Assembly: GCA_001915995.1 (NCBI GenBank)
Contig: MNRO01000021.1
Span: 62,001-126,000, forward strand
Source: Clostridium sp. 26_21
Lineage (GTDB): Bacteria; Bacillota; Clostridia; TANB77; CAG-508
Length of the DNA stretch: 64,000 nt
Reading direction: 5' to 3'
This document shows positions 44,967 to 53,035 of this stretch, one piece after another (the first letter of the stretch is position 1; each line of letters begins with the position of its first letter). A program made the position numbers and the translations under genes. The notes beneath the pieces are model-generated. The model had not been told where the DNA came from and ran no database searches. It was given only the letters and a program-made list of their open reading frames with translations.

Positions 44967-46232
44967 TTATTCTTCTACATTTCCAACATACATTCCTGCT
45001 GTATAACCAGTTGAATATGCAATTTGCAAATTAAATCCACCTGTATATGAATCAACATCTATTATTTCTCCAGCAAAATACAATCCTTTAATAATTTTTG
45101 ATTCCATTGTTTTTGGATTTATTTCTTTTACATTTATTCCTCCACTAGTAATAATAGCTTCTTCAACTGGCCTGAAATCTTTAATTGTAAGCTCAAATTT
45201 TTTTAAACAATTTACTAATTTTTTTCTTTCTTCTTTAGTTATTTCATTAACTTTTTTATTTTCATTAATACATGATTTTTCTATTATTATAGGTATCATT
45301 TTTTGAGGTAATAATTTATCTAAAGAGTGTTTAAATTGTTTATTTCTGAATTCTTTAAAATCTCTCAAAATCCTATCATCTAATTTTTCTTCTGTCAATG
45401 CTGGTTTTAAATCTATATATAATTTTATTTGTCTTTTTTTCATTAAATCATCAATTTCTTTGTATCTTACCAAATGTGCAGAACTGCTTAAAATTATTGG
45501 ACCTGATATTCCAAAATGTGTAAAAATCATCTCTCCAAAATCTTCATAAATTAATTTATTTTTACTTTCATCATTTATTTTTATTCCAGTATTTTTTAAA
45601 CTAATTCCTTGCATTTCTTTACATTCATTTTTTTCATATATTATTAATGGTACTAATGATGGTTTTATTGGTATTATTTTATGTCCTAAGCTACTTGCTA
45701 TACTATATCCGTCTCCAGTTGACCCTGTTAATGGATAGCTTTTTCCTCCTGTTGCTAATATTATCTTTTCTGTTTTAATAATTTCTTTATCTGTTCTTAC
45801 TCCTAAAATATTATTATTTTGTATTAAAATCTTTTCTACTCTAGTATTAAAAAGCTTTTTTATATTTAATTCATTAATCTTTCTTTTAAAACAATTTAAA
45901 ACATCTACTGATTTATCTGTAATCGGAAATATTCTATTTCCTCTCTCTTCTTTAACTTCAAGTCCTTGTCTTTTTAAGAATTCTATTATATCTGTATTAG
46001 TATAATTTTGAAATGCACTATACAAAAATTGGCCATTTCCTGGTGTATTTTTTATAAAATCACTCATATATAAAGAACTTGTAATATTACATCTTCCTTT
46101 TCCTGTTATCAATAATTTTTTTCCAAAATCAGAATTTTTTTCTATTATTATTACTTCATTTCCATATTCTGCCGCAGTTATTGCAGCCATCATTCCTGCA
46201 GGTCCACCACCTATTACTATTACTTTTGCCAT
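44967..46232 (-). CDS. YhiN/HI0933-family NAD(P)/FAD-dependent oxidoreductase
   Basis: 421-residue flavoprotein: VIVIGGGPAGMMAAITAAEYG dinucleotide motif at the N-terminus, IIEKNSDFGKKLLITGKGRCN, LATGGKSYPLTGSTGDGYSIA and the C-terminal GLYFAGEIIDVDSYTGGFNLQ that closes the FAD site. Some relatives (BaiN) reduce bile-acid intermediates, but most have no known substrate. It heads a two-gene unit with yigZ. Confidence 0.92.
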   Translation of the reverse strand: MAKVIVIGGGPAGMMAAITAAEYGNEVIIIEKNSDFGKKLLITGKGRCNITSSLYMSDFIKNTPGNGQFLYSAFQNYTNTDIIEFLKRQGLEVKEERGNRIFPITDKSVDVLNCFKRKINELNIKKLFNTRVEKILIQNNNILGVRTDKEIIKTEKIILATGGKSYPLTGSTGDGYSIASSLGHKIIPIKPSLVPLIIYEKNECKEMQGISLKNTGIKINDESKNKLIYEDFGEMIFTHFGISGPIILSSSAHLVRYKEIDDLMKKRQIKLYIDLKPALTEEKLDDRILRDFKEFRNKQFKHSLDKLLPQKMIPIIIEKSCINENKKVNEITKEERKKLVNCLKKFELTIKDFRPVEEAIITSGGINVKEINPKTMESKIIKGLYFAGEIIDVDSYTGGFNLQIAYSTGYTAGMYVGNVEE

Positions 46233-46320
46233 ATTTTTGTATACTTTCCTCCATTTCTACTTATTTTATAATATATTAACAAATTTTTCGCAAAAAATCA
46301 AACAAATTAATAAAAATATC

Positions 46321-46349
46321 TTGACAAATTATCAAAAAGATATTAAAAT
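46321..46349 (+). promoter_or_regulatory. Sigma-A promoter of tRNA-His/tRNA-Gln
   Basis: TTGACA, 17-base spacer, TAAAAT, about 32 bases before tRNA-His. Confidence 0.7.
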
Positions 46350-46380
46350 ATGTTGTGTGTTCACAAATGGACTAAATAAT

Positions 46381-46458
46381 GGTGGATGTAGCGTAGTTGG
46401 TTAACGCGCCAGTTTGTGGCACTGGAGACCGTGGGTTCGAGTCCCATCTTCCACCCCA
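46381..46458 (+). tRNA. tRNA-His (anticodon GTG)
   Basis: Encoded extra G at position -1 opposite discriminator C, as in tRNA-His. Anticodon loop TTGTGGC, T-loop TTCGAGT, encoded CCA. The acceptor stem has one T-T mismatch. Confidence 0.93.
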
Positions 46459-46493
46459 TATAATACCTTTATATGTTATATTTAATTTTATAC

Positions 46494-46568
46494 TGGGCTG
46501 TAGCCAAGCGGTAAGGCATTAGACTTTGACTCTAACATGCGCTAGTTCGAATCTAGCCAGCCCAACCA
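46494..46568 (+). tRNA. tRNA-Gln (anticodon TTG)
   Basis: Acceptor TGGGCTG / CAGCCCA, anticodon loop CTTTGAC, T-loop TTCGAAT, encoded CCA. Confidence 0.94.
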
Positions 46569-46574
46569 CAAAAT

Positions 46575-46608
46575 AACGAGATATGCTAATATCTCGTTTA
46601 TTTTTTTT
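46575..46608 (+). terminator. Terminator of the tRNA-His/Gln unit
   Basis: AACGAGATAT / ATATCTCGTT hairpin followed by a T-run. Confidence 0.8.
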
Positions 46609-46658
46609 CATACATTACTATTTTTTTGAACTACAGGTCTTCCTTTAAATAACAGAAA

Positions 46659-46682
46659 GGACCCAAGCAATGCTCGGGTCCA
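46659..46682 (-). terminator. GC-rich terminator of the 45-residue gene
   Basis: Minus strand GGACCC...GGGTCC hairpin followed by TTTCTGTTATTT. Confidence 0.75.
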
Positions 46683-46699
46683 CGCCAGGGATATTGTTT

Positions 46700-46837
46700 T
46701 TAACTTGCGCTAATTTCTCGCAGTTTTCGAAGATTTCTGTTCATTTCACAAGCAAGCTTGTTCCATTTAAAGAACTCCTCAATAGATGCCGAAGTCTTGA
46801 CGCAATAAAAACCAGACTTTCTGTCATATACAATCAT
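46700..46837 (-). CDS. Small 45-residue basic protein of unknown function
   Basis: Starts MIVYDRKSGFYCVKTS and ends MNRNLRKLREISAS. A strong AAGGAGG site precedes the ATG, a near-consensus promoter lies at 46878-46906 and a GC-rich terminator follows within 20 bases, so this is a real transcription unit despite its size. The C-terminal half (about 19-42) is a Lys/Arg/Glu helix. Codon use is richer in C/G than the surroundings. Family unknown; a small DNA- or RNA-binding protein is one guess. Confidence 0.7.
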   Translation of the reverse strand: MIVYDRKSGFYCVKTSASIEEFFKWNKLACEMNRNLRKLREISAS

Positions 46838-46877
46838 TCTTTTGTACCTCCTTGGCTTTAGCCATCATGATAGAACT

Positions 46878-46906
46878 ATTATACCATATTTTTACTTTTT
46901 TTGCAA
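46878..46906 (-). promoter_or_regulatory. Sigma-A promoter of the 45-residue gene
   Basis: Minus strand TTGCAA, 17-base spacer, TATAAT, about 40 bases before the ATG. Confidence 0.7.
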
Positions 46907-46937
46907 GTTTTGTATATATAAGCCAAATTTTTTCATT

Positions 46938-46983
46938 AAAAATCACCACATCTAGAATTAATTTATTCTAAATGTGATGATTT
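46938..46983 (-). terminator. Terminator of the 150-residue secreted protein gene
   Basis: Long imperfect hairpin, AAATCACCACATCTAGAAT paired with ATTCTAAATGTGATGATTT. Confidence 0.65.
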
Positions 46984-46987
46984 AGTG

Positions 46988-47440
46988 TTAGCTTGCCATC
47001 TGAGTTGATGCCATTTTCCACAAGTTAACAGCTGTCTGCCAACTAATAGGCCCTACGCTATAGGAATAACCAGAACTACTATCATTATAAGTTCTTTGAG
47101 TAATAGTAATTCCTTCAATAGGATTGGAAATCTGTTGTGTTTGATCCCATTGATTTCCTTCAACAGAAAAATCAAAATACAGACCATTATTCAGATTTCC
47201 ATGAATTCTTACCTTACTTCCCTTGCCATAGCCATACTGTTCCCATTGGCCTTCACCAAGATCAATTGTATAGTCTACTTCGTTAGAAGCATCCTGATAC
47301 CAGTTCACATATGAGTTTCCACCCATAAGTGCCATAACTTGAAGCCAATTTACATTCTGACTATCAGCATTTGCCGTATTTGCCCCATTAGAACACAGCA
47401 TCTGAAGGACCAGTGCAATAACAACTAAAATATTTTGCAT
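46988..47440 (-). CDS. Secreted 150-residue protein of unknown family and atypical composition
   Basis: Signal peptide (about 1-25) followed by a mature domain rich in Gln, Asn, Trp, Tyr and Gly. Blocks such as NEVDYTIDLGEGQWEQYGYG, KVRIHGNLNNGLYFDFSVEG and TITQRTYNDSSSGYSYSVG suggest a beta-sandwich. A single Cys16 sits near the cleavage zone, but LQMLC is a poor lipobox. No homologue recognised. Strong CGGAGG start site, consensus promoter and own terminator. Composition differs from neighbours. Confidence 0.68.
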   Translation of the reverse strand: MQNILVVIALVLQMLCSNGANTANADSQNVNWLQVMALMGGNSYVNWYQDASNEVDYTIDLGEGQWEQYGYGKGSKVRIHGNLNNGLYFDFSVEGNQWDQTQQISNPIEGITITQRTYNDSSSGYSYSVGPISWQTAVNLWKMASTQMAS

Positions 47441-47508
47441 AATCTAACCTCCGAATTTCTCTAAATGTATGCTAACGACGATCAAAAGGGATTTCCCCTT
47501 CATATAAG

Positions 47509-47537
47509 ATTATACTATATAAAAATACTTCTGTCAA
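47509..47537 (-). promoter_or_regulatory. Consensus sigma-A promoter of the secreted 150-residue protein
   Basis: Minus strand TTGACA, 17-base spacer, TATAAT. Its -35 box overlaps the last codons of mazF. Confidence 0.75.
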
Positions 47538-47881
47538 TCTAATCCAAAGCTTATGCCTAATGCACTATTTAATTTGTTTATTATTGTATTATCATCAATA
47601 TGCCCTATTTTTTCTTTCAATCTACTTTTATCTATTGTACGTATTTGTTCTGTTAAAACAACAGAATTACTCTTAAGTCCACTTGTATTTTCTCCTATTT
47701 CTATGTGTGTAGGTAATTTTGTCTTGTTCGTCTGAGAAGTTATTGCTGCAGCAATTACTGTTGGACTATATCTATTTCCCAAATCATTCTGTATTATTAC
47801 AACTGGTCTAATTCCACCTTGTTCTGATCCAATAACTGGACTTAAATCTGCATAAAACATATCTCCTCTTTTTACTATCAT
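47534..47881 (-). CDS. mazF: MazF/NdoA-type mRNA interferase, no MazE partner next to it
   Basis: 115 residues from the ATG at 47881 behind AGGAG; an earlier GTG overlaps that site and is rejected. VKRGDMFYADLSPVIGSEQGG (the last residues form the catalytic loop), RPVVIIQNDLGN, PTVIAAAITSQ, HIEIG and VLTEQIRTIDKSRL match the PemK/MazF family, closest in style to Bacillus EndoA. The preceding gene on the strand is a membrane-anchored GerS-like protein 80 bases away, and no antitoxin-sized ORF lies in the gap. Confidence 0.93.
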   Translation of the reverse strand: MIVKRGDMFYADLSPVIGSEQGGIRPVVIIQNDLGNRYSPTVIAAAITSQTNKTKLPTHIEIGENTSGLKSNSVVLTEQIRTIDKSRLKEKIGHIDDNTIINKLNSALGISFGLD

Positions 47882-47960
47882 TTTCTTCACTCCTAAACTT
47901 ACTATATATCAAGTTTATATATTTGTATTTTTTCTTAGTTCGAAGCAAAGATATTACAAT

Positions 47961-48563
47961 TTACATATTAATCTTTACCTCATTATATAATATGTAAATC
48001 ATACTTTTTTGTTTATTATCTTTTATTACCATTTGTGTTGGCATTTTTGTTTTTTTATCTATATGTAGTGCTTTTTCTTGTATATATATATTACTTAGTC
48101 TACTATTAGTACTCATTATTATTTCTGTTTCATTTTCTTCAAATTTTGATTTTTCGTTTTCTTTATAATCTTCTATAAATGTTGATAAATCTAAACAATT
48201 ATTTCCTAAATATGTATAATTTTCTAATATTTTATTTAAATTTATATTGCTATTTTCTAATTTCAAATTTGTTCCATCATTTGTTATCTTTATTCCTGCA
48301 ATATTACTTGGTTCTAATACTTCTTGTATACTATTATTTTTTGAGTATTTTTGAATTAGTACATATTTATTATTGTTTTTATTACTTGTTATTGTAACTG
48401 TTATTTTAGTCTCATATGAACTAAGATTTAAAATATCTTCTAAAATTTCTTGACTATTTTTATTATTTCCATTTTTTTTATTTTTAAAACTTTTTCTAAA
48501 AAAAATCATTCCACTTATTACAAAAATTATAATTAATAAAATTATCCAATACTTTTTTTTCAT
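47961..48563 (-). CDS. Membrane-anchored LolA/GerS-like protein
   Basis: 200 residues: basic start, signal anchor (about 5-24), Lys/Asn linker, then a strand-rich domain with LSSYETKITVTITSNKNNNK, IQEVLEPSNIAGIKITNDGT, LKLENSNINLNKILENY and MPTQMVIKDNKQKS, following the LolA/LppX fold pattern. GerS, a germination lipoprotein of clostridia, has the same pattern, but no lipobox Cys is present here. Assignment is by eye and moderate. Confidence 0.6.
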   Translation of the reverse strand: MKKKYWIILLIIIFVISGMIFFRKSFKNKKNGNNKNSQEILEDILNLSSYETKITVTITSNKNNNKYVLIQKYSKNNSIQEVLEPSNIAGIKITNDGTNLKLENSNINLNKILENYTYLGNNCLDLSTFIEDYKENEKSKFEENETEIIMSTNSRLSNIYIQEKALHIDKKTKMPTQMVIKDNKQKSMIYILYNEVKINM

Positions 48564-48626
48564 TTTTCCTCCATATCTATTGCTTAATATTTATTATTTA
48601 TTTTTATCTTTTATTCTAATAAACAC

Positions 48627-48663
48627 GAAAAAAGATAGAAAAATTAATTTTCTATCTTTTTTC
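48627..48663 (-). terminator. Terminator of the PPIase gene
   Basis: GAAAAAAGATAGAAAAATT / AATTTTCTATCTTTTTTC hairpin; usable on both strands. Confidence 0.75.
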
Positions 48664-48671
48664 ATTTATTT

Positions 48672-49493
48672 TTAATTATTAGTATTATATTGTTTTAAAT
48701 TTATTCCATATGTTTTATATACCCAGTCATAATAATCCCATACATCTAATGTTTTTGGTTTTCCATAATCAACTCCATATGTTTCAACTGTAACACTTGA
48801 TATTATTACATCATTTACTGGTGTACTTACTTCTGTATTTGAACTTGAATCAGAATTTGAATCTGTTGATTTTGCTGTTGCCTTTACTTCAACATTTTCA
48901 ATTGCATGTACTACATCTAATCCTTCTATTACTTTTCCAAATGTGGCATAGCTTCCATCTAATGATGTATTTGATGCTGTATTTATAAAGAATTGTGAAC
49001 CTGCTGAATTATAACTTTCTGTTGTTAATTGTGATGAATATGATGTATAATCAGCTCTTGCCATTGAAATTACTCCATCAGTGTTTTTTATTTTGTTTTC
49101 ATATCCATTTGCAAGAAATTCACCTGTTATACAATATTTTTTATCTGAATCTGTTCCAGCCTCTGCTAATCCTATATCACTTAATTCTGGTGATCCTGTT
49201 CCATCTCCATTGCTATCTCCACCTTGAATCATAAATCCTTTTACAATTCTATGGAATTTTAATCCATCATAAAATCCATGATTTGCTAATGCTATAAAGT
49301 TAGCAACTGTATCTGGAGCCATTTCTGGATATAATTCTAATTTTATTGTTCCAAAGTCTTTTACTTCCATTGTTACTATTGGATTTTTTACTTCCATTGT
49401 TATTTTTTTGTAATATCCAAATGATATTGTTCCTATTAATACTACAATAACAATTAATGCTATTATTGTTAAAATGTTTGATATTTTTTTCAT
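48672..49493 (-). CDS. Membrane-anchored cyclophilin-type peptidyl-prolyl isomerase
   Basis: 273 residues with an N-terminal helix (about 7-28) that places the enzyme outside the membrane. Cyclophilin motifs: APDTVANFIALANHGFYDGL, FHRIVKGFMIQGGD with the catalytic Arg, GVISMARA, GSQFFIN, GSYATFGKVIEGLDVV. An insert of about 30 residues precedes the second strand block, and a Ser/Asp-rich spacer lies near residue 210. Likely assists folding of exported proteins. Confidence 0.93.
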   Translation of the reverse strand: MKKISNILTIIALIVIVVLIGTISFGYYKKITMEVKNPIVTMEVKDFGTIKLELYPEMAPDTVANFIALANHGFYDGLKFHRIVKGFMIQGGDSNGDGTGSPELSDIGLAEAGTDSDKKYCITGEFLANGYENKIKNTDGVISMARADYTSYSSQLTTESYNSAGSQFFINTASNTSLDGSYATFGKVIEGLDVVHAIENVEVKATAKSTDSNSDSSSNTEVSTPVNDVIISSVTVETYGVDYGKPKTLDVWDYYDWVYKTYGINLKQYNTNN

Positions 49494-49587
49494 TTTTTTA
49501 ATCCTTCCTTTTGTGTTTTACGAAGCTAATTATACATGTTATTTATTTAAATTGCAACATTTTTCAAAAACATTTCACATTTTTCTT

Positions 49588-50658
49588 TTAAACTAAATTA
49601 TCAAAAGCAAATTGCTCTTGCATTTTTCTTAAATATTGCTTTATTGCTTCTGCTCTTACTTCTCCAATTCCATCTACTTTATCTAAATCATTTATATCTG
49701 CAACTAATATATGTTGAAATGATTTAAATGATTTTACTAAATTATCAACAATTGAACTTGGCATTCTTGGGACTTTGTTTAATATTCTATATCCCTTTGG
49801 ATATACTGCTAAATCTTCATAATTTTCAAAACTTTCATATCCAAGCAATTTTGCTATTGTACTTTGTTTCATTAATTCTTCATGTCCTAAATTTTCTAAA
49901 TGTTCTATTATTTCTTCTGATGTCGATTCTGCAACTAAATAATCTTTAACTAATTGCATTTCTTCTTTTTCTAATCCCCCAATTAGTTCCTCTAATTGCA
50001 TACTTACAAGTCTTCCATCTTCTCCTAATTCATATATTTTCTTTTTTATTTCTTCTACAATTCTCTTTACCATTTCTGCTCTTTGAATTACAGATATTAC
50101 ATTATCTAATGTTACAATATCATTAAATTCATATTCATTCAAAATACTTAATTTACTATCATATACTTTTCTGTATTTTTCTAATGTTTGAATTGCTTGA
50201 TTTGCTTTATTTAATACTACATCTGTATCTTCTAATATATATCTATAGTTGTCTTTAAAGATTGTTATTATATTTCTTCTTTGAGATATACTTATAACTA
50301 ATTCTCCTGTTTGTTTTGCTGTTCTTTCTGCAGTTCTGTGTCTCGTTCCCGTTTCAACTGTTGGTATTTGGTATGATGGTATTAATTGTGCATTTGCAAA
50401 TAATATTTTTTTCATATCTCCACTTAATATTATCGCACCATCCATTTTGGCTAATTCATATAATTTTGATGAGTTATACTCTTCATTTATATTAAATCCT
50501 CCATCAACAATTTCATCTATTACTTCTTGCTTATCTGTTATTAATAATAATGCTCCTGTTCTTGCTTTTAATATATTGTCTAGTCCTTCTCTTATAGGTG
50601 TTCCTGGTGCTATTTTTTTTAAAATTTCTGCAATTGGATCTTCTTTTATTGCCTTCAT
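49588..50658 (-). CDS. disA: DNA integrity scanning protein DisA (diadenylate cyclase)
   Basis: Makes c-di-AMP from two ATP and pauses at branched DNA. 356 residues: DAC domain with DGAIILSGD and GTRHRTAERTA (DGA and RHR motifs), helical linker, C-terminal HhH DNA-binding domain (VDGIGEVRAEAI). Directly downstream of radA, the classic Firmicute pairing. Confidence 0.97.
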   Translation of the reverse strand: MKAIKEDPIAEILKKIAPGTPIREGLDNILKARTGALLLITDKQEVIDEIVDGGFNINEEYNSSKLYELAKMDGAIILSGDMKKILFANAQLIPSYQIPTVETGTRHRTAERTAKQTGELVISISQRRNIITIFKDNYRYILEDTDVVLNKANQAIQTLEKYRKVYDSKLSILNEYEFNDIVTLDNVISVIQRAEMVKRIVEEIKKKIYELGEDGRLVSMQLEELIGGLEKEEMQLVKDYLVAESTSEEIIEHLENLGHEELMKQSTIAKLLGYESFENYEDLAVYPKGYRILNKVPRMPSSIVDNLVKSFKSFQHILVADINDLDKVDGIGEVRAEAIKQYLRKMQEQFAFDNLV

Positions 50659-50710
50659 TGAAAAACCTTCCTCTCTACTATAAAGCCTATTTTTTTCTAA
50701 TCTTTTGTTT

Positions 50711-52072
50711 TTATTTTATTCCTAATTTTCTTAATGTTTCTCCAATATTTTTCACACCTATTATATCTAATTTATATTCATCTTTCAAGCTTTTTTTGTT
50801 ATTTTCTGGAATTATACATGTTTTAAAGCCCAATTTTTCTGCTTCTTTTAATCTTTTTTCAATTAAATTAATTCTTCTTACTTCTCCTGTCAAACCTACT
50901 TCTCCCATAACAACTGTACTTTGCGGAATTGGTATATTTTTATATGCAGATGCAACTGTTGCTATTATTCCTAAATCGACTGCTGGTTCATTTAATTTCA
51001 TTCCACCTGCTATATTTAAATAAATATCTTGCCCTCCCAATGCTAATCCTGCTCTTTTTTCTAGAACTGCAATTAATACTGCTAATCTGTTATAATCAAA
51101 TCCATTTGCAGTTCTTTTTGGTATTCCAAATACTGATTGTGATGTCAATGCTTGCATTTCTACTAGTATTGGTCTTGTTCCTTCTATACTTGCTATAATA
51201 CATGAGCCTGATGGATTATCTTCTCTTTCTGTTATTAATATGTCTGATGGATTTGTTACTTCACACATTCCTTCTTGTCTCATTTCAAACATTCCTATTT
51301 CATTTGTTGATCCAAATCTGTTTTTTACTGCTCTTAATATTCTATATGTATTATATCTTTCTCCTTCTAAATAAAGTACTGTATCTACCATATGTTCTAA
51401 GACTCTTGGACCTGCTATGTTTCCTTCTTTTGTTACATGTCCTATTATTATTGTTGTTATTTGTTGTGCTTTACATACTCTCATTATTTGTGCTGTTATT
51501 TCTCTTACTTGACTTACACTTCCTGCTGCTGCAGTTATTTCATCTGAATACATTGTTTGTATTGAGTCTATTATTACTAATTTTGGTTGCATTTCTGATA
51601 TTGCTTCTTTTACTATATCTATATCTGTTTCTCCTAAAAACATTAATTCTTCACTTTTTACATCTAATCTATCTGCTCTTAATTTTATTTGCTCTGCAGA
51701 TTCTTCTCCAGATACATATAATACTTTTCCTTCTCCTTGTACTTTTTCACATAATTGTAATATTAATGTTGATTTTCCTATTCCAGGTTCTCCTCCTAAT
51801 AATATCAATGAGCCTTTTACTAATCCGCCTCCTAGAACTCTATCTAATTCTGAATATCCTGTTGAGATTCTATTTGCTTCTTGTCCTATATATGTATTCA
51901 ATGGTTTTGGGGTATTATTTATCTTTTTTTCTATTTTGTTTTCTTCTGTGTATTTCTCTATTTTTTGTTCATAAAATGTATTCCAACTATTACATGCTGG
52001 ACATTTTCCTAACCATTTTGGTGATTCATTTCCACATTCACTACATACAAATATTGTTTTTGCTTTTGCCAT
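50711..52072 (-). CDS. radA: DNA repair protein RadA
   Basis: RecA-like branch-migration helicase. 453 residues: zinc finger C10-x2-C13...C24-x2-C27, Walker A GGEPGIGKST (about 88-97), RadA-specific KNRFGSTNEIGMFEM, and Lon-like C-terminal domain with LALGGQDIYLNIAGG. Followed by disA 52 bases later. Confidence 0.97.
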   Translation of the reverse strand: MAKAKTIFVCSECGNESPKWLGKCPACNSWNTFYEQKIEKYTEENKIEKKINNTPKPLNTYIGQEANRISTGYSELDRVLGGGLVKGSLILLGGEPGIGKSTLILQLCEKVQGEGKVLYVSGEESAEQIKLRADRLDVKSEELMFLGETDIDIVKEAISEMQPKLVIIDSIQTMYSDEITAAAGSVSQVREITAQIMRVCKAQQITTIIIGHVTKEGNIAGPRVLEHMVDTVLYLEGERYNTYRILRAVKNRFGSTNEIGMFEMRQEGMCEVTNPSDILITEREDNPSGSCIIASIEGTRPILVEMQALTSQSVFGIPKRTANGFDYNRLAVLIAVLEKRAGLALGGQDIYLNIAGGMKLNEPAVDLGIIATVASAYKNIPIPQSTVVMGEVGLTGEVRRINLIEKRLKEAEKLGFKTCIIPENNKKSLKDEYKLDIIGVKNIGETLRKLGIK

Positions 52073-52269
52073 TTTTCATCATTCCTATCTTATTTTTCTT
52101 TTTGAATTATATATTTTTTGTTTTTATTAGTCAATATATTTTCGAAAAAATGTTTGCAATTATTTGTAATTTATTTCCTTTGATTTCGACAAATTTTGAT
52201 GTTATTATTAATTATAAGAACTAATTTTATTTTGCCTTTGTTTTAAGACAGAAAGGACTGGAATTTATT

Positions 52270-52515
52270 ATGAATAAAATTATTACAGGGTTAAAAAATT
52301 TAGATAAAGATACTTATAAAATTATAAAATATGGTATATTGTTTTCAACTTTTCTCGCAATTATTGCATCTGCAATATTAATTTCTTACATATTACTTGG
52401 AATTAACTTATTTTATCATATTGGTGAAGTTTTAATTAAGTCTAGTTTTACTTTTGCTACACAATTTGTCATTTGTGGTATTATTGTTGATTCTATCAGA
52501 AAACAAATTATATAG
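52270..52515 (+). CDS. Small two-helix membrane protein of unknown function
   Basis: 81 residues with helices at about 20-45 and 55-75 and short charged ends; an AGAAAGGA start site lies about 12 bases before the ATG. No family recognised. It lies between divergent radA and convergent spoVG and has its own terminator, so it is likely genuine. Confidence 0.55.
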   Translation: MNKIITGLKNLDKDTYKIIKYGILFSTFLAIIASAILISYILLGINLFYHIGEVLIKSSFTFATQFVICGIIVDSIRKQII

Positions 52516-52524
52516 ATATAAAAG

Positions 52525-52547
52525 AAAGCCCCTTAATTGGGGCTTTA
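52525..52547 (+). terminator. Convergent terminator
   Basis: AAAGCCCCTTAATTGGGGCTTT hairpin; on the minus strand CTTTTAT follows, so it also serves spoVG. Confidence 0.75.
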
Positions 52548-52561
52548 ATAATATTTATATA

Positions 52562-52819
52562 TTATTCTGCTGATTCTTCTGTTTCAGGAGCGTTGTAAGC
52601 TTCTAAAATAGCTTTTTGAATTTTTTCTCTTGTCTCAGCATTGATTGGATGAGCTATGTCTTTGAATTCTCCGTTTGGAGTTTTTCTGCTTGGCATAGCA
52701 ATGAATAATCCATCTTGACTTTCGATAACTTTGATATCATGGATAACAAATTCATTATCGAATGTTACAGAAGCAACAGCTTTCATTCTGTTCTCTGAAT
52801 TTACTTTTCTTAACTCCAC
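52562..52819 (-). CDS. spoVG: Septation/sporulation regulator SpoVG
   Basis: RNA/DNA-binding regulator. 85 residues starting at GTG ([20 protein letters not shown]), with [19 protein letters not shown] and FKDIAHPIN typical of the family. C-terminal acidic tail. Monocistronic. Confidence 0.97.
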   Translation of the reverse strand: MELRKVNSENRMKAVASVTFDNEFVIHDIKVIESQDGLFIAMPSRKTPNGEFKDIAHPINAETREKIQKAILEAYNAPETEESAE

Positions 52820-52954
52820 TGTTAAATTTTTTGTACTAATAAGTTTTATATCTTATGTACTAGTCTATTATTCTCCAATATTTTCTTTTTTCCCTCTTTT
52901 TTTTCAAAAAAATTTTTTATTTTATTTTTTTTTAGATTTATTGTCTCAAAAAAC

Positions 52955-52983
52955 TTGAAATTTGCATTATATAAGTATATAAT
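52955..52983 (+). promoter_or_regulatory. Sigma-A promoter of murC
   Basis: TTGAAA, 17-base spacer, TATAAT, about 50 bases upstream of the start codon. Confidence 0.65.
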
Positions 52984-53035
52984 GTGAACTAATAATTTAG
53001 ACATATATTTTGAAAATACAAGGAGAGATTTTATA

